Source of the DNA: Fusicatenibacter_A intestinipullorum
Lineage (GTDB): Bacteria > Bacillota > Negativicutes > Acidaminococcales > Acidaminococcaceae
Direction: 5' to 3'
DNA: 64,000 bases
NCBI GenBank assembly: GCA_019117495.1
Contig: DWZP01000028.1
Span: 8,834-72,833, forward strand
Made by a program: the position numbers and the translations under genes. This document shows positions 6,975 to 15,762 of this stretch, one piece after another. The first letter of the stretch is position 1; every line of letters starts with the position of its first letter. The notes under the pieces were generated by a model, which saw only the letters and a list, made by a program, of their open reading frames with translations, had not been told where the DNA came from and made no database searches.

Positions 6975-8585
6975 TTAAATCTTCGCCACATCAGAAGGCA
7001 CAGTTAAGAACTGTAAATTGGGGTTGCGGTCCAGAATCCAGTTCAGCGCCCATTCATTGTTAACCAAAATTACCGGGCGGTCTTTTTTATCGTAAACCAG
7101 CATGCCGTTATCGAGGCCTTTTAAGTTCTCGATATCCTTTTCGTTTTCGGCATATACCCAGCGTGCCACGCTGTAACCAAGCTGGTTCATCAAAAGCTGC
7201 GCGCTGTATTCATTCAAAAGGCGGTATTCCAAAACTTCAAGCTGCAATGAACCAACCACGCCGACGATAAAGCTTTCAATGCCAAGATCCTTCTGGCGGA
7301 ATACCTGAATTGCTCCTTCCTGCGCCAGCTGCACAATGCCTTTTTCAAACTGTTTGCGTTTTAAGGAATCCTTAGGCTGCACGCGGGCAAAAATTTCCGG
7401 CGGGAAAACCGGGAAATCTTCAAACTGAATTTTCAGCTTTTCGTCGCTCAGCGAATCGCCGATACCGAAAATGCCCGGGTCGAAAATACCGATAATATCG
7501 CCGGGGTACGCTTCTTCAACAATGGTGCGCTCCTGCGCGAGGAATTGCTGCGGCTGCGCCAGCTTAACCGGCTTGCCGCCCTGCATGTGGTACACCGTCA
7601 TGCCTTTTTTGAACACACCGCTGCAAATACGCATAAAAGCAATGCGGTCGCGGTGCGCCGGGTTCATGTTAGCCTGAATTTTAAACACAAACGCACTGAA
7701 CAGTTCGTTGTCCGGGCTTAACAAATCGCCGTTCTGCAAAATACGCGGCTGCGGCATCGGCGACAGTTCCAAAAATTTCTCCAAAAAGCTGCGCACGCCG
7801 AAGTTTGTCATGGCGCTGCCGAAGAACATCGGCGTCAGTTCGCCGCTGTTTACCTTCGCCATGTCGAACTCATCGCCCGCCATATCCAAAAGTTCAATAT
7901 CGTCGCATAATTTATGGTACAAATCTTCGCCGATGGCATTAATAATTTCCGGGTCATCCAGGCTGCCCGTAGTGGATTTTAAAATTTTGGAGCCGTGGCT
8001 GCTGTCGTTTTCAAACAGTTCAATCTGTTTTTTTACGCGGTCGTACACGCCGATGTAATTGCCGTCAATACCGATAGGCCAGTTAATCGGGTACGCGCGG
8101 ATGCCCAGCACCTGCTCGATTTCGTCCATCAAATCAAACGGGTCACGGCCGTAACGGTCAAGCTTGTTTACAAAAGTAAATACCGGCAGCTGCCTGCGGT
8201 GGCAAACCCAGAACAGCTTTTTCGTCTGCGGTTCCACGCCCTTGGCGCAGTCAATAAGCATTACGGCGCTGTCAGCCGCCATCAAAGTGCGGTAGGTATC
8301 TTCCGAAAAGTCCTGATGGCCCGGCGTATCCAGAATGTTTACGCGGTAGCCGTCATAATCAAACTGCAAAACGGAGCTCGTTACGGAAATACCGCGCTGC
8401 TTTTCGATTTCCATCCAGTCCGAAACGGCATGGCGGTTGGATTTACGCGCCTTAACCGTACCGGCAAGGTGAATTGCGCCGCCGTACAGCAAAAGTTTTT
8501 CCGTCAGCGTCGTTTTACCGGCGTCAGGATGCGATATAATGGCAAAAGTGCGGCGTTTTTCAATCTTTTCAAGTAATTCCTGCAT
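6975..8585 (-). CDS. prfC: peptide chain release factor 3
   Basis: Translational GTPase that removes RF1/RF2 from the ribosome after termination. 536 residues, full length for RF3. G motifs are SHPDAGKTTLTEKLL (P-loop), DTPGHQDFSEDTYRTL (G3) and NKLDRYGRDPFDL (G4), in the N-terminal 160 residues. Domain II and a C-terminal RF3 domain follow. The start ATG at 8585 has a GGGGGA ribosome site. It lies 12 bp after the small ribbon protein gene at 8598-9152, which shares its promoter. Confidence 0.95.
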   Translation of the reverse strand: MQELLEKIEKRRTFAIISHPDAGKTTLTEKLLLYGGAIHLAGTVKARKSNRHAVSDWMEIEKQRGISVTSSVLQFDYDGYRVNILDTPGHQDFSEDTYRTLMAADSAVMLIDCAKGVEPQTKKLFWVCHRRQLPVFTFVNKLDRYGRDPFDLMDEIEQVLGIRAYPINWPIGIDGNYIGVYDRVKKQIELFENDSSHGSKILKSTTGSLDDPEIINAIGEDLYHKLCDDIELLDMAGDEFDMAKVNSGELTPMFFGSAMTNFGVRSFLEKFLELSPMPQPRILQNGDLLSPDNELFSAFVFKIQANMNPAHRDRIAFMRICSGVFKKGMTVYHMQGGKPVKLAQPQQFLAQERTIVEEAYPGDIIGIFDPGIFGIGDSLSDEKLKIQFEDFPVFPPEIFARVQPKDSLKRKQFEKGIVQLAQEGAIQVFRQKDLGIESFIVGVVGSLQLEVLEYRLLNEYSAQLLMNQLGYSVARWVYAENEKDIENLKGLDNGMLVYDKKDRPVILVNNEWALNWILDRNPNLQFLTVPSDVAKI

Positions 8586-8597
8586 TGTTTTCCCCCG

Positions 8598-9152
8598 TTA
8601 TTCCCTGTTCTGCAATTCGTAAATACTGTAAGCGTCAATAATCTGTTTCAAAATATAATCGGGCACCGGCACAGCCGTTTCCATAACGCCCTTAATGTTC
8701 ACGCGGAAGGCAACGTCCTCATATTTTTCGCCGCCGTAGGTTTCGCAGCTGAAGCTGGTACGCATAAACTCATCCTTAAAAGTGCAGTATTTCAGCACGT
8801 CATGCTTGCGTTTCAAATCCCATTCGTGGTAAAACTCATACAATTTTTTCTGCGCCTCCGGCGGAATATCCACACCGGCAACCACATAGCCGTCCATAGG
8901 CGTGCAGTCCAAATCTTCGTAAACTGTGCCGTCCTCCAGTTCGATGGTGACGGTCATCACATAGTCCACTTCGTTAAATCCGGCATTTTTAATCTGCCAT
9001 TTTTCGTGCCATTTTTTTATGCACGCCGGGCAGATGAACTTTGCCTCTTTTACGGTATTATTAATGTAATTGTCCTTATAATACAAAACGCCGCCTTCCG
9101 GCACAAACTCACTGCCGCATTCGGCGCATACAAGCCTTACGCTGCGAATCAT
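8598..9152 (-). CDS. hypothetical protein with N-terminal zinc-ribbon-like cysteines
   Basis: 184 residues of unknown function. The N-terminus has paired cysteines, CAEC near residue 9 and CPAC near residue 40, likely a metal-binding ribbon. The rest is soluble and rich in Glu, Lys and Tyr, with no family I recognise. I place the start at ATG 9152 because AGAGGTG lies 8 nt upstream. A longer reading (from 9206) would run through the promoter at 9169-9197. It heads the unit with prfC and wecG. Part of a 32-bp repeat shared with the end of the neighbouring restriction gene overlaps its promoter. Confidence 0.75.
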   Translation of the reverse strand: MIRSVRLVCAECGSEFVPEGGVLYYKDNYINNTVKEAKFICPACIKKWHEKWQIKNAGFNEVDYVMTVTIELEDGTVYEDLDCTPMDGYVVAGVDIPPEAQKKLYEFYHEWDLKRKHDVLKYCTFKDEFMRTSFSCETYGGEKYEDVAFRVNIKGVMETAVPVPDYILKQIIDAYSIYELQNRE

Positions 9153-9167
9153 AAAATTACACCTCTT

Positions 9168-9312
9168 TATTATATCTGCTTTTTGGTTTTTTGTCAGCTT
9201 AAACAAAATTTGCGGTTATCCCAAGTTATACCCATTTTTTATTTTTGTGGGATAACTGAGGTATAACTCATTAATAAACGTATTATATCTGTTTTTTAGT
9301 TATTTGTCAGCT
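9168..9312. repeat. 32-bp imperfect direct repeat plus interleaved inverted repeats between prfC unit and restriction gene
   Basis: Units 9168-9199 and 9281-9312 are identical at 29 of 32 positions. The first contains the downstream gene's promoter; the second contains the restriction gene's stop codon. Between them lie GTTATCCC, AGTTATACC, GGGATAAC and GGTATAACT (9213-9269), where each of the first two can pair with one of the last two. The arrangement suggests a duplication made when the restriction gene arrived, or an operator region. Confidence 0.6.
9169..9197 (-). promoter_or_regulatory. promoter of the small ribbon protein-prfC-wecG unit
   Basis: On the minus strand CTGACA (9197-9192), a 17-bp spacer and TATAAT (9174-9169), 17 bp upstream of the start codon at 9152. 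The leader is therefore very short. Confidence 0.65.
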
Positions 9313-12073
9313 GCTGGTACATTTTCATCAGTTCTGCCACGGCTTCTGTTGTGCTGTTTAATTTACCCCAAAAACCATATGCCTGCATAACTGCTTTATC
9401 ATTAGCACGGTGTGCTTCCAACAATTCATTATGCAATGTCATTTTTGTATCATCATATAAATCGGCAAAACTACTTTCCGGATAAAGCGCGCGAGCGTCC
9501 AAAATTGCCTGTGCCGTTTTTTCTATTGTCTTTTTCTGCTCCTCCGTTGGATTAGGCCATGGAAAATTGTTATATACCAGACGACCTGAATATTGATAAC
9601 TTGTTCCTAAATATCCAGTAGTTACTCTCATCCAAGCCATATGAACATTTGATGTCAATATTCCAAAATGATATAAAGTTGCATCAACAATTATTAACAT
9701 CTTATTACTAGCTATAACATTTTCATCCATAAATCCAATTGGTATATATTTTCTATTACCACCTGAAACTTCCGGTATACACAAATAATTTCCAGCGGTT
9801 TGTGGTGCAGAGAAAAATAAATGTGGCGTATCAGCAGCTTTTTGTGTAGAAACAGAAGAACTTTCTAAACGAAATTTTCTTACTGCTTCAATTCTTTTCA
9901 TAACCTCTTTATTTTTAAAATATATTCTAGGATTTACTCCTCTTAACCATAAACAATAACGTTTCTCATTGTTCTTTATAAAATCACGAGCGCTTATAAA
10001 TCGTTTTAAATAAATTTTACTATTCGGGTCTTTTTTTATAAAACTATGATATTCTTCTTCCGACAAAATAAAATTTCCACCATCAGTAGGTTTATTACCG
10101 TATGTTATACTTGGCACATTACACAGAGGTTTAGTCCTTATACTAACAACTAAATTGGGAGCATCAATCAAATAAGGACTTATATTACTAGCTATGCTCA
10201 CATTACCACTACTACGATATAAATATTTTCTCAAATTTTTATTGCCACTTATAAATCCAATAATAACACAATAAACAGCAGCAACATTTGTAGATTCATT
10301 ATTCCATTTAAAAGGTCTATAAGCAAAAATAATGTTAATCAGATAATCTTTTAATAGTTTATCCCATAAAGCAAAAACCTGTTCTCCTTGTGTAATACTT
10401 TTGGTAGACACAAAAGCAACACGTATATCCGTATTTAAAATCATTTTAGCAGCCTTATAGTACCAAGCTCCAACATAATCAATACTATTTACTCTCGGTA
10501 ATTTACCAAAAACAGTAACAGCATCCTTTTTTTGCTCATTACTCATTTTAGAAGCGCCGACAAACGGCGGATTGCCCATTATGTAGTTCAGTTCCGTTTT
10601 GTGTATAATACTTTCCCAATCCATTTGCAAGGCATTGCCTTCGGCAATGTTGGCGTTGGTTTTTAGCGGCAAAAAGTCTAAATTTATATGGATAATATCT
10701 TCCGTTTGCTTCATCATCTGGCTTTCGGCAATCCACAAGGCAGTTTTAGCAACTGTTACGGCAAAATCATTAATTTCTATGCCGTAAAATTGGCTGATTG
10801 ATACTTTGATCGGGTTATCAAAAACGCCCATAACAATCTGGTCGCCCAGTTTTTCCATTAAAATTTCGTTTTCCAGCTTGCGCAGGCTTAAATAAGTTTC
10901 CGTTAAAAAGTTGCCGCTGCCACAGGCAGGGTCTAAAAACTTTAAGCCTGCCAGCTTATTTTGAAACGCTTCCATTTTGGCAAGGCGCGTTTTTTTAACG
11001 GCTGTATTTTTTATCTCATCCCATTCGCTGCGCAAAGCGTCCAAAAACAGCGGGTCAATAACTTTATGGATATTTTCGATAGAGGTATAGTGCATACCGC
11101 CGCTGCGACGCGTCTGCGGGTTTAAGGTGCTTTCAAACACAGCACCAAAAATTGTGGGGCTAATTTCGCTCCAGTCAAAATTTTCGCTGCCGTTTACCAA
11201 AAGCAGGGTTTTAATTTCTTCCGTAAAATTAGGTATTTCTATATCTTCATCGGCAAAAAGCCCACCATTTACATAGGGGAAAGCCGCCAGTTCCTTTTCA
11301 AGATATGGGTCGCGTTCGTTTTCTGGCGTATCAAGCACCTTAAACAAATCTATCAGCGCCTTGCGCATGTGGCGCGCGTCAAATTCCGCCAAATAATCGT
11401 GGAACATGCTGCGCCCGCCAAAAACATCTGCATCTTCGGCATACAGGCAAAAAACAAGGCGCACACACAAAACGTTAAGGCTTTTCAGCGATTTTTCGCT
11501 TTCGGGGTTAATATACTGCGCCGCAAAAGCATTGTATAGCCTGCCCACCAGCTCGCCCGCCTGCATGGAAACTTCCAGCTCTTTTTTTATATGTTCGTCA
11601 TTTGTTTTTACTAAAAAATTAAGACGATAATATTCCTTGGGCAGATTCTCAAGCAAAAGCTCCTGCGGGTCGTCGTTAGGGCGCTCCATATCGTAAATTA
11701 AAAAGCTTTTAAAATTACAGGTAATAATCCAGCGCGGCTTTTGAGAAAACTTTAATTCATCAGCATAACGTTTAGCTTGTTGATATGGCGTTAAAATTTT
11801 GCCATCAGATTGTCTAATACCTTTACGTAAATCTTTATCGTGTGATTTTTGTTCGATAAGTACACGAGTAGTAGGAATTATGGCATCAATAAAACTGGTA
11901 TGGTCAAGTTTTACTTTTTCCTCAAAAAATATAAATTCGCTGGCATTCTCCACACCATATACATTTTGCAAAAGCTCAATCCAAAATTTTTGGCTGTCAC
12001 TCTTTTCATCGCCTTTGCCTTTCCAAGCCGCGGCAAATTCTTCTGCCGCTGTACTCTGTTCTGCTTCTTTCAT
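9296..12073 (-). CDS. MmeI-like type II restriction-modification enzyme (nuclease and N6-adenine methylase in one chain)
   Basis: 925 residues, the typical size of the MmeI/type IIL family. The N-terminal nuclease domain has a PD-(D/E)xK-like core (FIDAIIPTTRVLIEQKS, Asp then ExK). A helical linker follows, then a methylase domain with SAM motif I LDPACGSGNFLTETYL and the catalytic NPPFVG, then a target-recognition region and a C-terminal helical part. Start chosen at ATG 12073 with GGAGG 8 nt upstream; longer readings run into tRNA-Pro. The recognition part (roughly 9500-10550) is strikingly AT-rich against both flanks, as expected for exchanged recognition domains. It stands alone next to a tRNA with a repeat at its far end, both signs of horizontal gain. 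No separate specificity or restriction subunit is present. Confidence 0.88.
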   Translation of the reverse strand: MKEAEQSTAAEEFAAAWKGKGDEKSDSQKFWIELLQNVYGVENASEFIFFEEKVKLDHTSFIDAIIPTTRVLIEQKSHDKDLRKGIRQSDGKILTPYQQAKRYADELKFSQKPRWIITCNFKSFLIYDMERPNDDPQELLLENLPKEYYRLNFLVKTNDEHIKKELEVSMQAGELVGRLYNAFAAQYINPESEKSLKSLNVLCVRLVFCLYAEDADVFGGRSMFHDYLAEFDARHMRKALIDLFKVLDTPENERDPYLEKELAAFPYVNGGLFADEDIEIPNFTEEIKTLLLVNGSENFDWSEISPTIFGAVFESTLNPQTRRSGGMHYTSIENIHKVIDPLFLDALRSEWDEIKNTAVKKTRLAKMEAFQNKLAGLKFLDPACGSGNFLTETYLSLRKLENEILMEKLGDQIVMGVFDNPIKVSISQFYGIEINDFAVTVAKTALWIAESQMMKQTEDIIHINLDFLPLKTNANIAEGNALQMDWESIIHKTELNYIMGNPPFVGASKMSNEQKKDAVTVFGKLPRVNSIDYVGAWYYKAAKMILNTDIRVAFVSTKSITQGEQVFALWDKLLKDYLINIIFAYRPFKWNNESTNVAAVYCVIIGFISGNKNLRKYLYRSSGNVSIASNISPYLIDAPNLVVSIRTKPLCNVPSITYGNKPTDGGNFILSEEEYHSFIKKDPNSKIYLKRFISARDFIKNNEKRYCLWLRGVNPRIYFKNKEVMKRIEAVRKFRLESSSVSTQKAADTPHLFFSAPQTAGNYLCIPEVSGGNRKYIPIGFMDENVIASNKMLIIVDATLYHFGILTSNVHMAWMRVTTGYLGTSYQYSGRLVYNNFPWPNPTEEQKKTIEKTAQAILDARALYPESSFADLYDDTKMTLHNELLEAHRANDKAVMQAYGFWGKLNSTTEAVAELMKMYQQLTNN

Positions 12074-12100
12074 TGCCGTGCCTCCGCTAAAAATACAAAT

Positions 12101-12134
12101 AAAAAAAGCCTTCACGGGGATTTCCCGTAAAGGC
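12101..12134 (-). terminator. intrinsic terminator after tRNA-Pro
   Basis: On the minus strand GCCTTTACGGG pairs with CCCGTGAAGGC (11 bp, one G-T), followed by TTTTTTT. It lies 14 bp past the tRNA and 28 bp before the restriction gene start, so the tRNA ends here and the restriction gene needs read-through or another promoter. Confidence 0.85.
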
Positions 12135-12147
12135 AGTTGTTTCGGAA

Positions 12148-12224
12148 TGGTCGGAGCGGCGGGATTCGAACCCACGACCTCTTCCACCCCAAGGAAGCGC
12201 TCTACCAAGCTGAGCCACGCCCCG
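12148..12224 (-). tRNA. tRNA-Pro (anticodon GGG)
   Basis: A 77-nt cloverleaf including an encoded CCA. Acceptor arms CGGGGCG/CGCTCCG (one G-U), anticodon stem CTTCC/GGAAG around loop TTGGGGT giving anticodon GGG, and T arm GTGGG-TTCGAAT-CCCGC. It has its own promoter 14 bp upstream. Confidence 0.97.
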
Positions 12225-12237
12225 AAACACAAGTAAT

Positions 12238-12266
12238 ATTATAAACAAACTAAATGCAAATGTCAA
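12238..12266 (-). promoter_or_regulatory. tRNA-Pro promoter
   Basis: On the minus strand consensus TTGACA (12266-12261), a 17-bp spacer and consensus TATAAT (12243-12238). The -35 box lies just beyond the thrB stop codon. Confidence 0.85.
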
Positions 12267-12269
12267 GCA

Positions 12270-13187
12270 TTAATTATCAATAACGCGTGCGCCTTCTTCG
12301 TCAAGCTTCAGCACATGGTACACAGCCTGCTGCCCGGCTTTTTCAAAAGCCTGCTGCATGGCGCGCCCAATGGCTTCACTGTCGGCATCCGCCGCGGCGT
12401 ATGCCATTAAGGTAGAACCAGCTCCGCTTATAATAGCGCCATAAGCGCCGGCATTTTTAGCAGCCTTAAACACAGCCTGCGTGCCGTTAATAAGCGGCAT
12501 GCGGTACGGCTGGTGCAGCCTGTCCTCCAAAGCGTCGGGCAAAAATTTATATTCGCCCGTTAAAAGCGCGCTTACCAAAAGCGCACTGCGCCCGGCATTA
12601 AAAACAGCATCCTTATGGCTTACCGTTTCCGGTATCGCCTGCCTTGCCCTTGCGGTAGAAAGCGGCTCTGCCGGTACTGCGGCAATAAAGCTCAGCGGCT
12701 TTTTGGGCACAAAGCGCAGCGAAGCAGCCTTGCCGTGCGCCATATAACTCACCGTAAACCCGCCCAGAAGCGCCGGTGCCACATTATCAGGATGCCCTTC
12801 AATTTCGGTAGCGTAATCAACAAGCTGCTGCCTTGTTAAAGTACTGCCGGTTAAATAATTGGCCGCCATCAGCCCGGCAACAATGGCCGTACTGCTGCTG
12901 CCCAGCCCGCGCGAAAGCGGAATGCGGTTGTGCATGGTAACTTTCAGCCCGGTATAGCTGCGGTCGGTAAGCTCGTTCCACAAACGGAAAAACGCCAGAA
13001 ACGCCAGGTTTTTGCCGCTGGCATGCAAACGCCCGCTGCCCTCGCCGGTAACTTCAAGTTCAAAGCCGCGCTCCGTAAGCTCATAGGTAAATTCGTTGTA
13101 TAAATTGCAGGCAGCGCCCAAAACGTCAAACCCCGGCCCGCAGTTGGCCGAAGTGGCGGGCACAATTACCCTTACGCTTTTTCTCAT
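12270..13187 (-). CDS. thrB: homoserine kinase
   Basis: Phosphorylates homoserine to O-phosphohomoserine, the step before threonine synthase. GHMP kinase of 305 residues with the signature PLSRGLGSSSTAIVAG and an N-terminal VPATSANCGPGFD. I take the ATG at 13187 (MRKSVRVIVPATSANCG) because GGAG lies 10 nt upstream and the N-terminus matches the family; an in-frame ATG at 13217 lies inside hom. It starts 4 bp after the hom stop, so it is co-transcribed with hom and the ACT protein gene. Threonine synthase (thrC) is not in the window. Confidence 0.94.
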   Translation of the reverse strand: MRKSVRVIVPATSANCGPGFDVLGAACNLYNEFTYELTERGFELEVTGEGSGRLHASGKNLAFLAFFRLWNELTDRSYTGLKVTMHNRIPLSRGLGSSSTAIVAGLMAANYLTGSTLTRQQLVDYATEIEGHPDNVAPALLGGFTVSYMAHGKAASLRFVPKKPLSFIAAVPAEPLSTARARQAIPETVSHKDAVFNAGRSALLVSALLTGEYKFLPDALEDRLHQPYRMPLINGTQAVFKAAKNAGAYGAIISGAGSTLMAYAAADADSEAIGRAMQQAFEKAGQQAVYHVLKLDEEGARVIDN

Positions 13188-13191
13188 AACA

Positions 13192-14493
13192 TCACTCCAC
13201 GTTGTCATCTTCAACATGGATGACGCTGCATACTTCCTTAATAACCGGCAGTCCCTTCAAAGTCTGCACGGCCATCTGCATATCAAGCTCGGAAACATGG
13301 TAGGTAATAACAACAAGTTCTGCCAGCTTGTCTCCAACCATTTGTTTCTGAATAACTTTTTTCAATCCCACATTCTGTGCGGCAAAAGCGGCGGCAATCG
13401 CAGCCAGCACGCCCGGCTTGTCCACAACGTTCAGGCGGATATAAAACGGCGAAAGCATATCTTCAAGGCGGCACAGGTGTTTTTCGTCAAAGCAGGTGCA
13501 GTTAATGCGCCCGGTAGAACCATGCACCATATTGCGCGCCACGTCGATAATATCGCCGCACACAGCGCTTGCAGTAGGCAGCCCGCCTGCCCCGCGGCCC
13601 ATAAACATTGCTTCACCAAGGGCGTCGCCTTCCACAAACACAGCGTTAAACACATCGTTAACGCCTGCCAGCGGATGCTCCGTGGGCAGCATGGTAGGCC
13701 TTACGCAAACGGTAATGCCTTTTTCTTCATCGTGTTTGGCAACTGCCAGAAGCTTAATGGTATAGCCAAGTTCTTTGGCGTACTCAATATCGCAGAGCTT
13801 TAAACTTTCAATGCCAGATACCAGCACATCATCAAGGCTGATGCGCGTATTAAAGGCAATGGAAGCCAAAATTACCAGCTTGCGTGCGGCGTCCAGCCCG
13901 CCCACATCGGCAGTCGGGTCCGATTCGGCATAGCCTTTTTCCTGCGCCTCGCGCAGAACTTCGCCGTAATCCATATGGTCCTGCGACATTTTGGTTAGCA
14001 TATAATTGGTTGTGCCGTTAACAATGCCCATTACCGATTTAATGCGGTTGGCAGCCAGGCACGATTTAAGCGGGCGGATAATGGGTATGCCGCCGCCCAC
14101 GGCACCTTCAAACATAAAATCAACATTGTGCAGCTCCGCCAGCGGAAACAGCTCCCTGCCGTATTTTGCCAGCACATCCTTGTTGGCCGTAACAACATTT
14201 TTTCCATGCTCCAGCGCAGAAGCAATATATTCCTTCGCCGGATGCTCACGCCCAATCAGCTCAACAACAATATCAATGTCCGGGTCATTTACAATGTCCT
14301 CAAAATCACCGGTAACGGCATATTTTTTGCCAAGTTCCGCCGCTTTCTGCGGATTGCGCACCAATATTTTCTTTATTTCTATTTTGCAGCCTGCTTTTTT
14401 GGCAATTTCGCCGCCGTTATGCTCAAGCACGTGCAGCACGCCGCTGCCGACGGTTCCCACGCCCAAAAGGCCGATATTAATACAATCTTTCAT
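13192..14493 (-). CDS. hom: homoserine dehydrogenase
   Basis: NAD(P)-dependent reduction of aspartate semialdehyde to homoserine, the branch to threonine and methionine. 433 residues: N-terminal Rossmann domain (GLLGVGTVGSGV), the catalytic domain with GIVNGTTNYMLTKM and YAESDPTADVGGLDAARKL, and a C-terminal ACT domain (about 350-425, starting near YIRLNVVDKPGVLAAIA) that normally senses threonine. The start ATG at 14493 has a GGGGGGA ribosome site. Middle gene of the ACT-hom-thrB unit. Aspartokinase is not fused here. Confidence 0.95.
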   Translation of the reverse strand: MKDCINIGLLGVGTVGSGVLHVLEHNGGEIAKKAGCKIEIKKILVRNPQKAAELGKKYAVTGDFEDIVNDPDIDIVVELIGREHPAKEYIASALEHGKNVVTANKDVLAKYGRELFPLAELHNVDFMFEGAVGGGIPIIRPLKSCLAANRIKSVMGIVNGTTNYMLTKMSQDHMDYGEVLREAQEKGYAESDPTADVGGLDAARKLVILASIAFNTRISLDDVLVSGIESLKLCDIEYAKELGYTIKLLAVAKHDEEKGITVCVRPTMLPTEHPLAGVNDVFNAVFVEGDALGEAMFMGRGAGGLPTASAVCGDIIDVARNMVHGSTGRINCTCFDEKHLCRLEDMLSPFYIRLNVVDKPGVLAAIAAAFAAQNVGLKKVIQKQMVGDKLAELVVITYHVSELDMQMAVQTLKGLPVIKEVCSVIHVEDDNVE

Positions 14494-14527
14494 TTGTTCC
14501 CCCCGTAATTAAATAAATGGCTGCGGC

Positions 14528-14971
14528 TTAAACCTGCCCCAGAACTTCCAGGCGTTTAACGCCGTCAATCATGCGGAGCTTATCCAAAAGCGCTTCCAAA
14601 TCAACCGTCAGGTTTTTGGTTTCGATGGAAATGGTAGTGTTGGCAACACCCTGCAAGGGAATCCCCTGGTTAATGGTCATAATGCTGCCGGAATCACCTG
14701 CAACAGTATTCAGCACGCGCGAAAGCACGCCCGGTTTATGTTCAAGCAAAAGCGAAAGGGTAATGATTTTTTCCTTGCTTGCTTCATAAAACGGAAATAC
14801 GTAATCTTTATATTTGTAATAAGCGCTGCGGCTCAGCCCCATTTTTTCAACGGCCTCATTAATGGTTCTGATTTCCCCGCGTTTTAAAATTTCCTTTACC
14901 TTAATGGTTTTTTTGATTGCTTCAGGCAGAATTTCCTCTCTGACAAGATAGAACGTAGATTTTTCTGTCAT
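14528..14971 (-). CDS. ACT domain protein, PheB/UPF0735 family
   Basis: 147 residues. The N-terminal half has a helix-turn-helix-like segment (EILKRGEIRTINEAVEKM followed by GLSRSAYYKYKDYVFPF); the C-terminal half is an ACT domain (SLLLEHKPGVLSRVLNTVA...). PheB-like proteins of Firmicutes often precede hom or pheA and are thought to sense amino acids, but their activity is not established. First gene of the unit with hom and thrB, with ribosome site TTAGGAG 9 nt upstream. By context it could be a transcriptional or allosteric regulator of threonine synthesis. Confidence 0.88.
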   Translation of the reverse strand: MTEKSTFYLVREEILPEAIKKTIKVKEILKRGEIRTINEAVEKMGLSRSAYYKYKDYVFPFYEASKEKIITLSLLLEHKPGVLSRVLNTVAGDSGSIMTINQGIPLQGVANTTISIETKNLTVDLEALLDKLRMIDGVKRLEVLGQV

Positions 14972-15081
14972 GTAATCATCTCCTAAAAAAATTTTTTACA
15001 CCTTACTCATAGGGATATTATAACACTGTTTCGTGGTAAAAGCCATATGTTTTTGTGAATTCACTGAAATATTCTTACAAT

Positions 15082-15124
15082 TAAAAAAATAAAACACATT
15101 CCGCTTATAAAACAGAATGTGTTT
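15082..15124 (-). terminator. intrinsic terminator of the DUF512-cobO-der-plsY unit
   Basis: On the minus strand AAACACATTC and GAATGTGTTT form a perfect 10-bp stem (arms 15115-15124 and 15092-15101), then TATTTTTTT. Confidence 0.85.
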
Positions 15125-15130
15125 GTAAAA

Positions 15131-15751
15131 TTATTTCTTTAAGTCTTCAGCGTGCCCCTGGCGGATTTTGCTTTCCGTGCCGTTTAAAAGGCGCTTGATA
15201 TTATCCTTATGGCGGATAATTACAAACGCTGCCGCAACGGCGGCAAACAAAAACACCGGCAGCGGATACCCGAAATACCACGCAAGGCACGGCGCGCAGA
15301 ACGCACCCACGCAGCTGCCCAGCGAAACATAGCGGGTTGCCAGCACAATGGCAAGCCACACAATAAAGCAAATGCCGCTTACCTTGGGCATTAAAAAGAT
15401 TAAAAGCCCAAGGCCGGTTGCAACGCCGCGGCCGCCTTTAAAGCCCAGAAACAAAGAATAATTGTGCCCCAGCAGCGCGCCGATAGCGGCAAACAGCATG
15501 GCGTACAAATCGCCGCCGGTCATGCTTTGGGCAATCATAACGGCAATAATGCCCTTGCCTGCGTCGCACAAAAGCACAAGCGCCGCTGTTTTACCGCCAA
15601 CAGTACGGAAAACATTGGTACTGCCGATATTTTTGCTGCCGTACTCGCGTATATCAATGCCGTGAATTGCCTTAACCAGCCACAGCCCAGAAGGTACTGA
15701 GCCAAACACAAAACCAACGGCAAACCATAATACAAACATCATTACATCCAT
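15131..15751 (-). CDS. plsY: acyl phosphate:glycerol-3-phosphate acyltransferase
   Basis: Membrane enzyme that makes lysophosphatidic acid from acyl phosphate and glycerol-3-phosphate, the first step of phospholipid synthesis. 206 residues with five or more membrane segments. The three PlsY motifs are present: GSVPSGLWLVK, GSKNIGSTNVFRTVGGK, and GHNYSLFLGFKGGRGVATGLG. Last gene of its unit, 11 bp after der, the common Firmicutes der-plsY neighbourhood (normally followed by gpsA, which is absent here). Confidence 0.95.
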   Translation of the reverse strand: MDVMMFVLWFAVGFVFGSVPSGLWLVKAIHGIDIREYGSKNIGSTNVFRTVGGKTAALVLLCDAGKGIIAVMIAQSMTGGDLYAMLFAAIGALLGHNYSLFLGFKGGRGVATGLGLLIFLMPKVSGICFIVWLAIVLATRYVSLGSCVGAFCAPCLAWYFGYPLPVFLFAAVAAAFVIIRHKDNIKRLLNGTESKIRQGHAEDLKK

Positions 15752-15762
15752 TTATCCAGCCT

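Noticed and set aside
12074..12232. 53-residue N-terminal extension of the restriction enzyme
   Set aside because: It reads through tRNA-Pro and its terminator; GGAGG before ATG 12073 marks the start.
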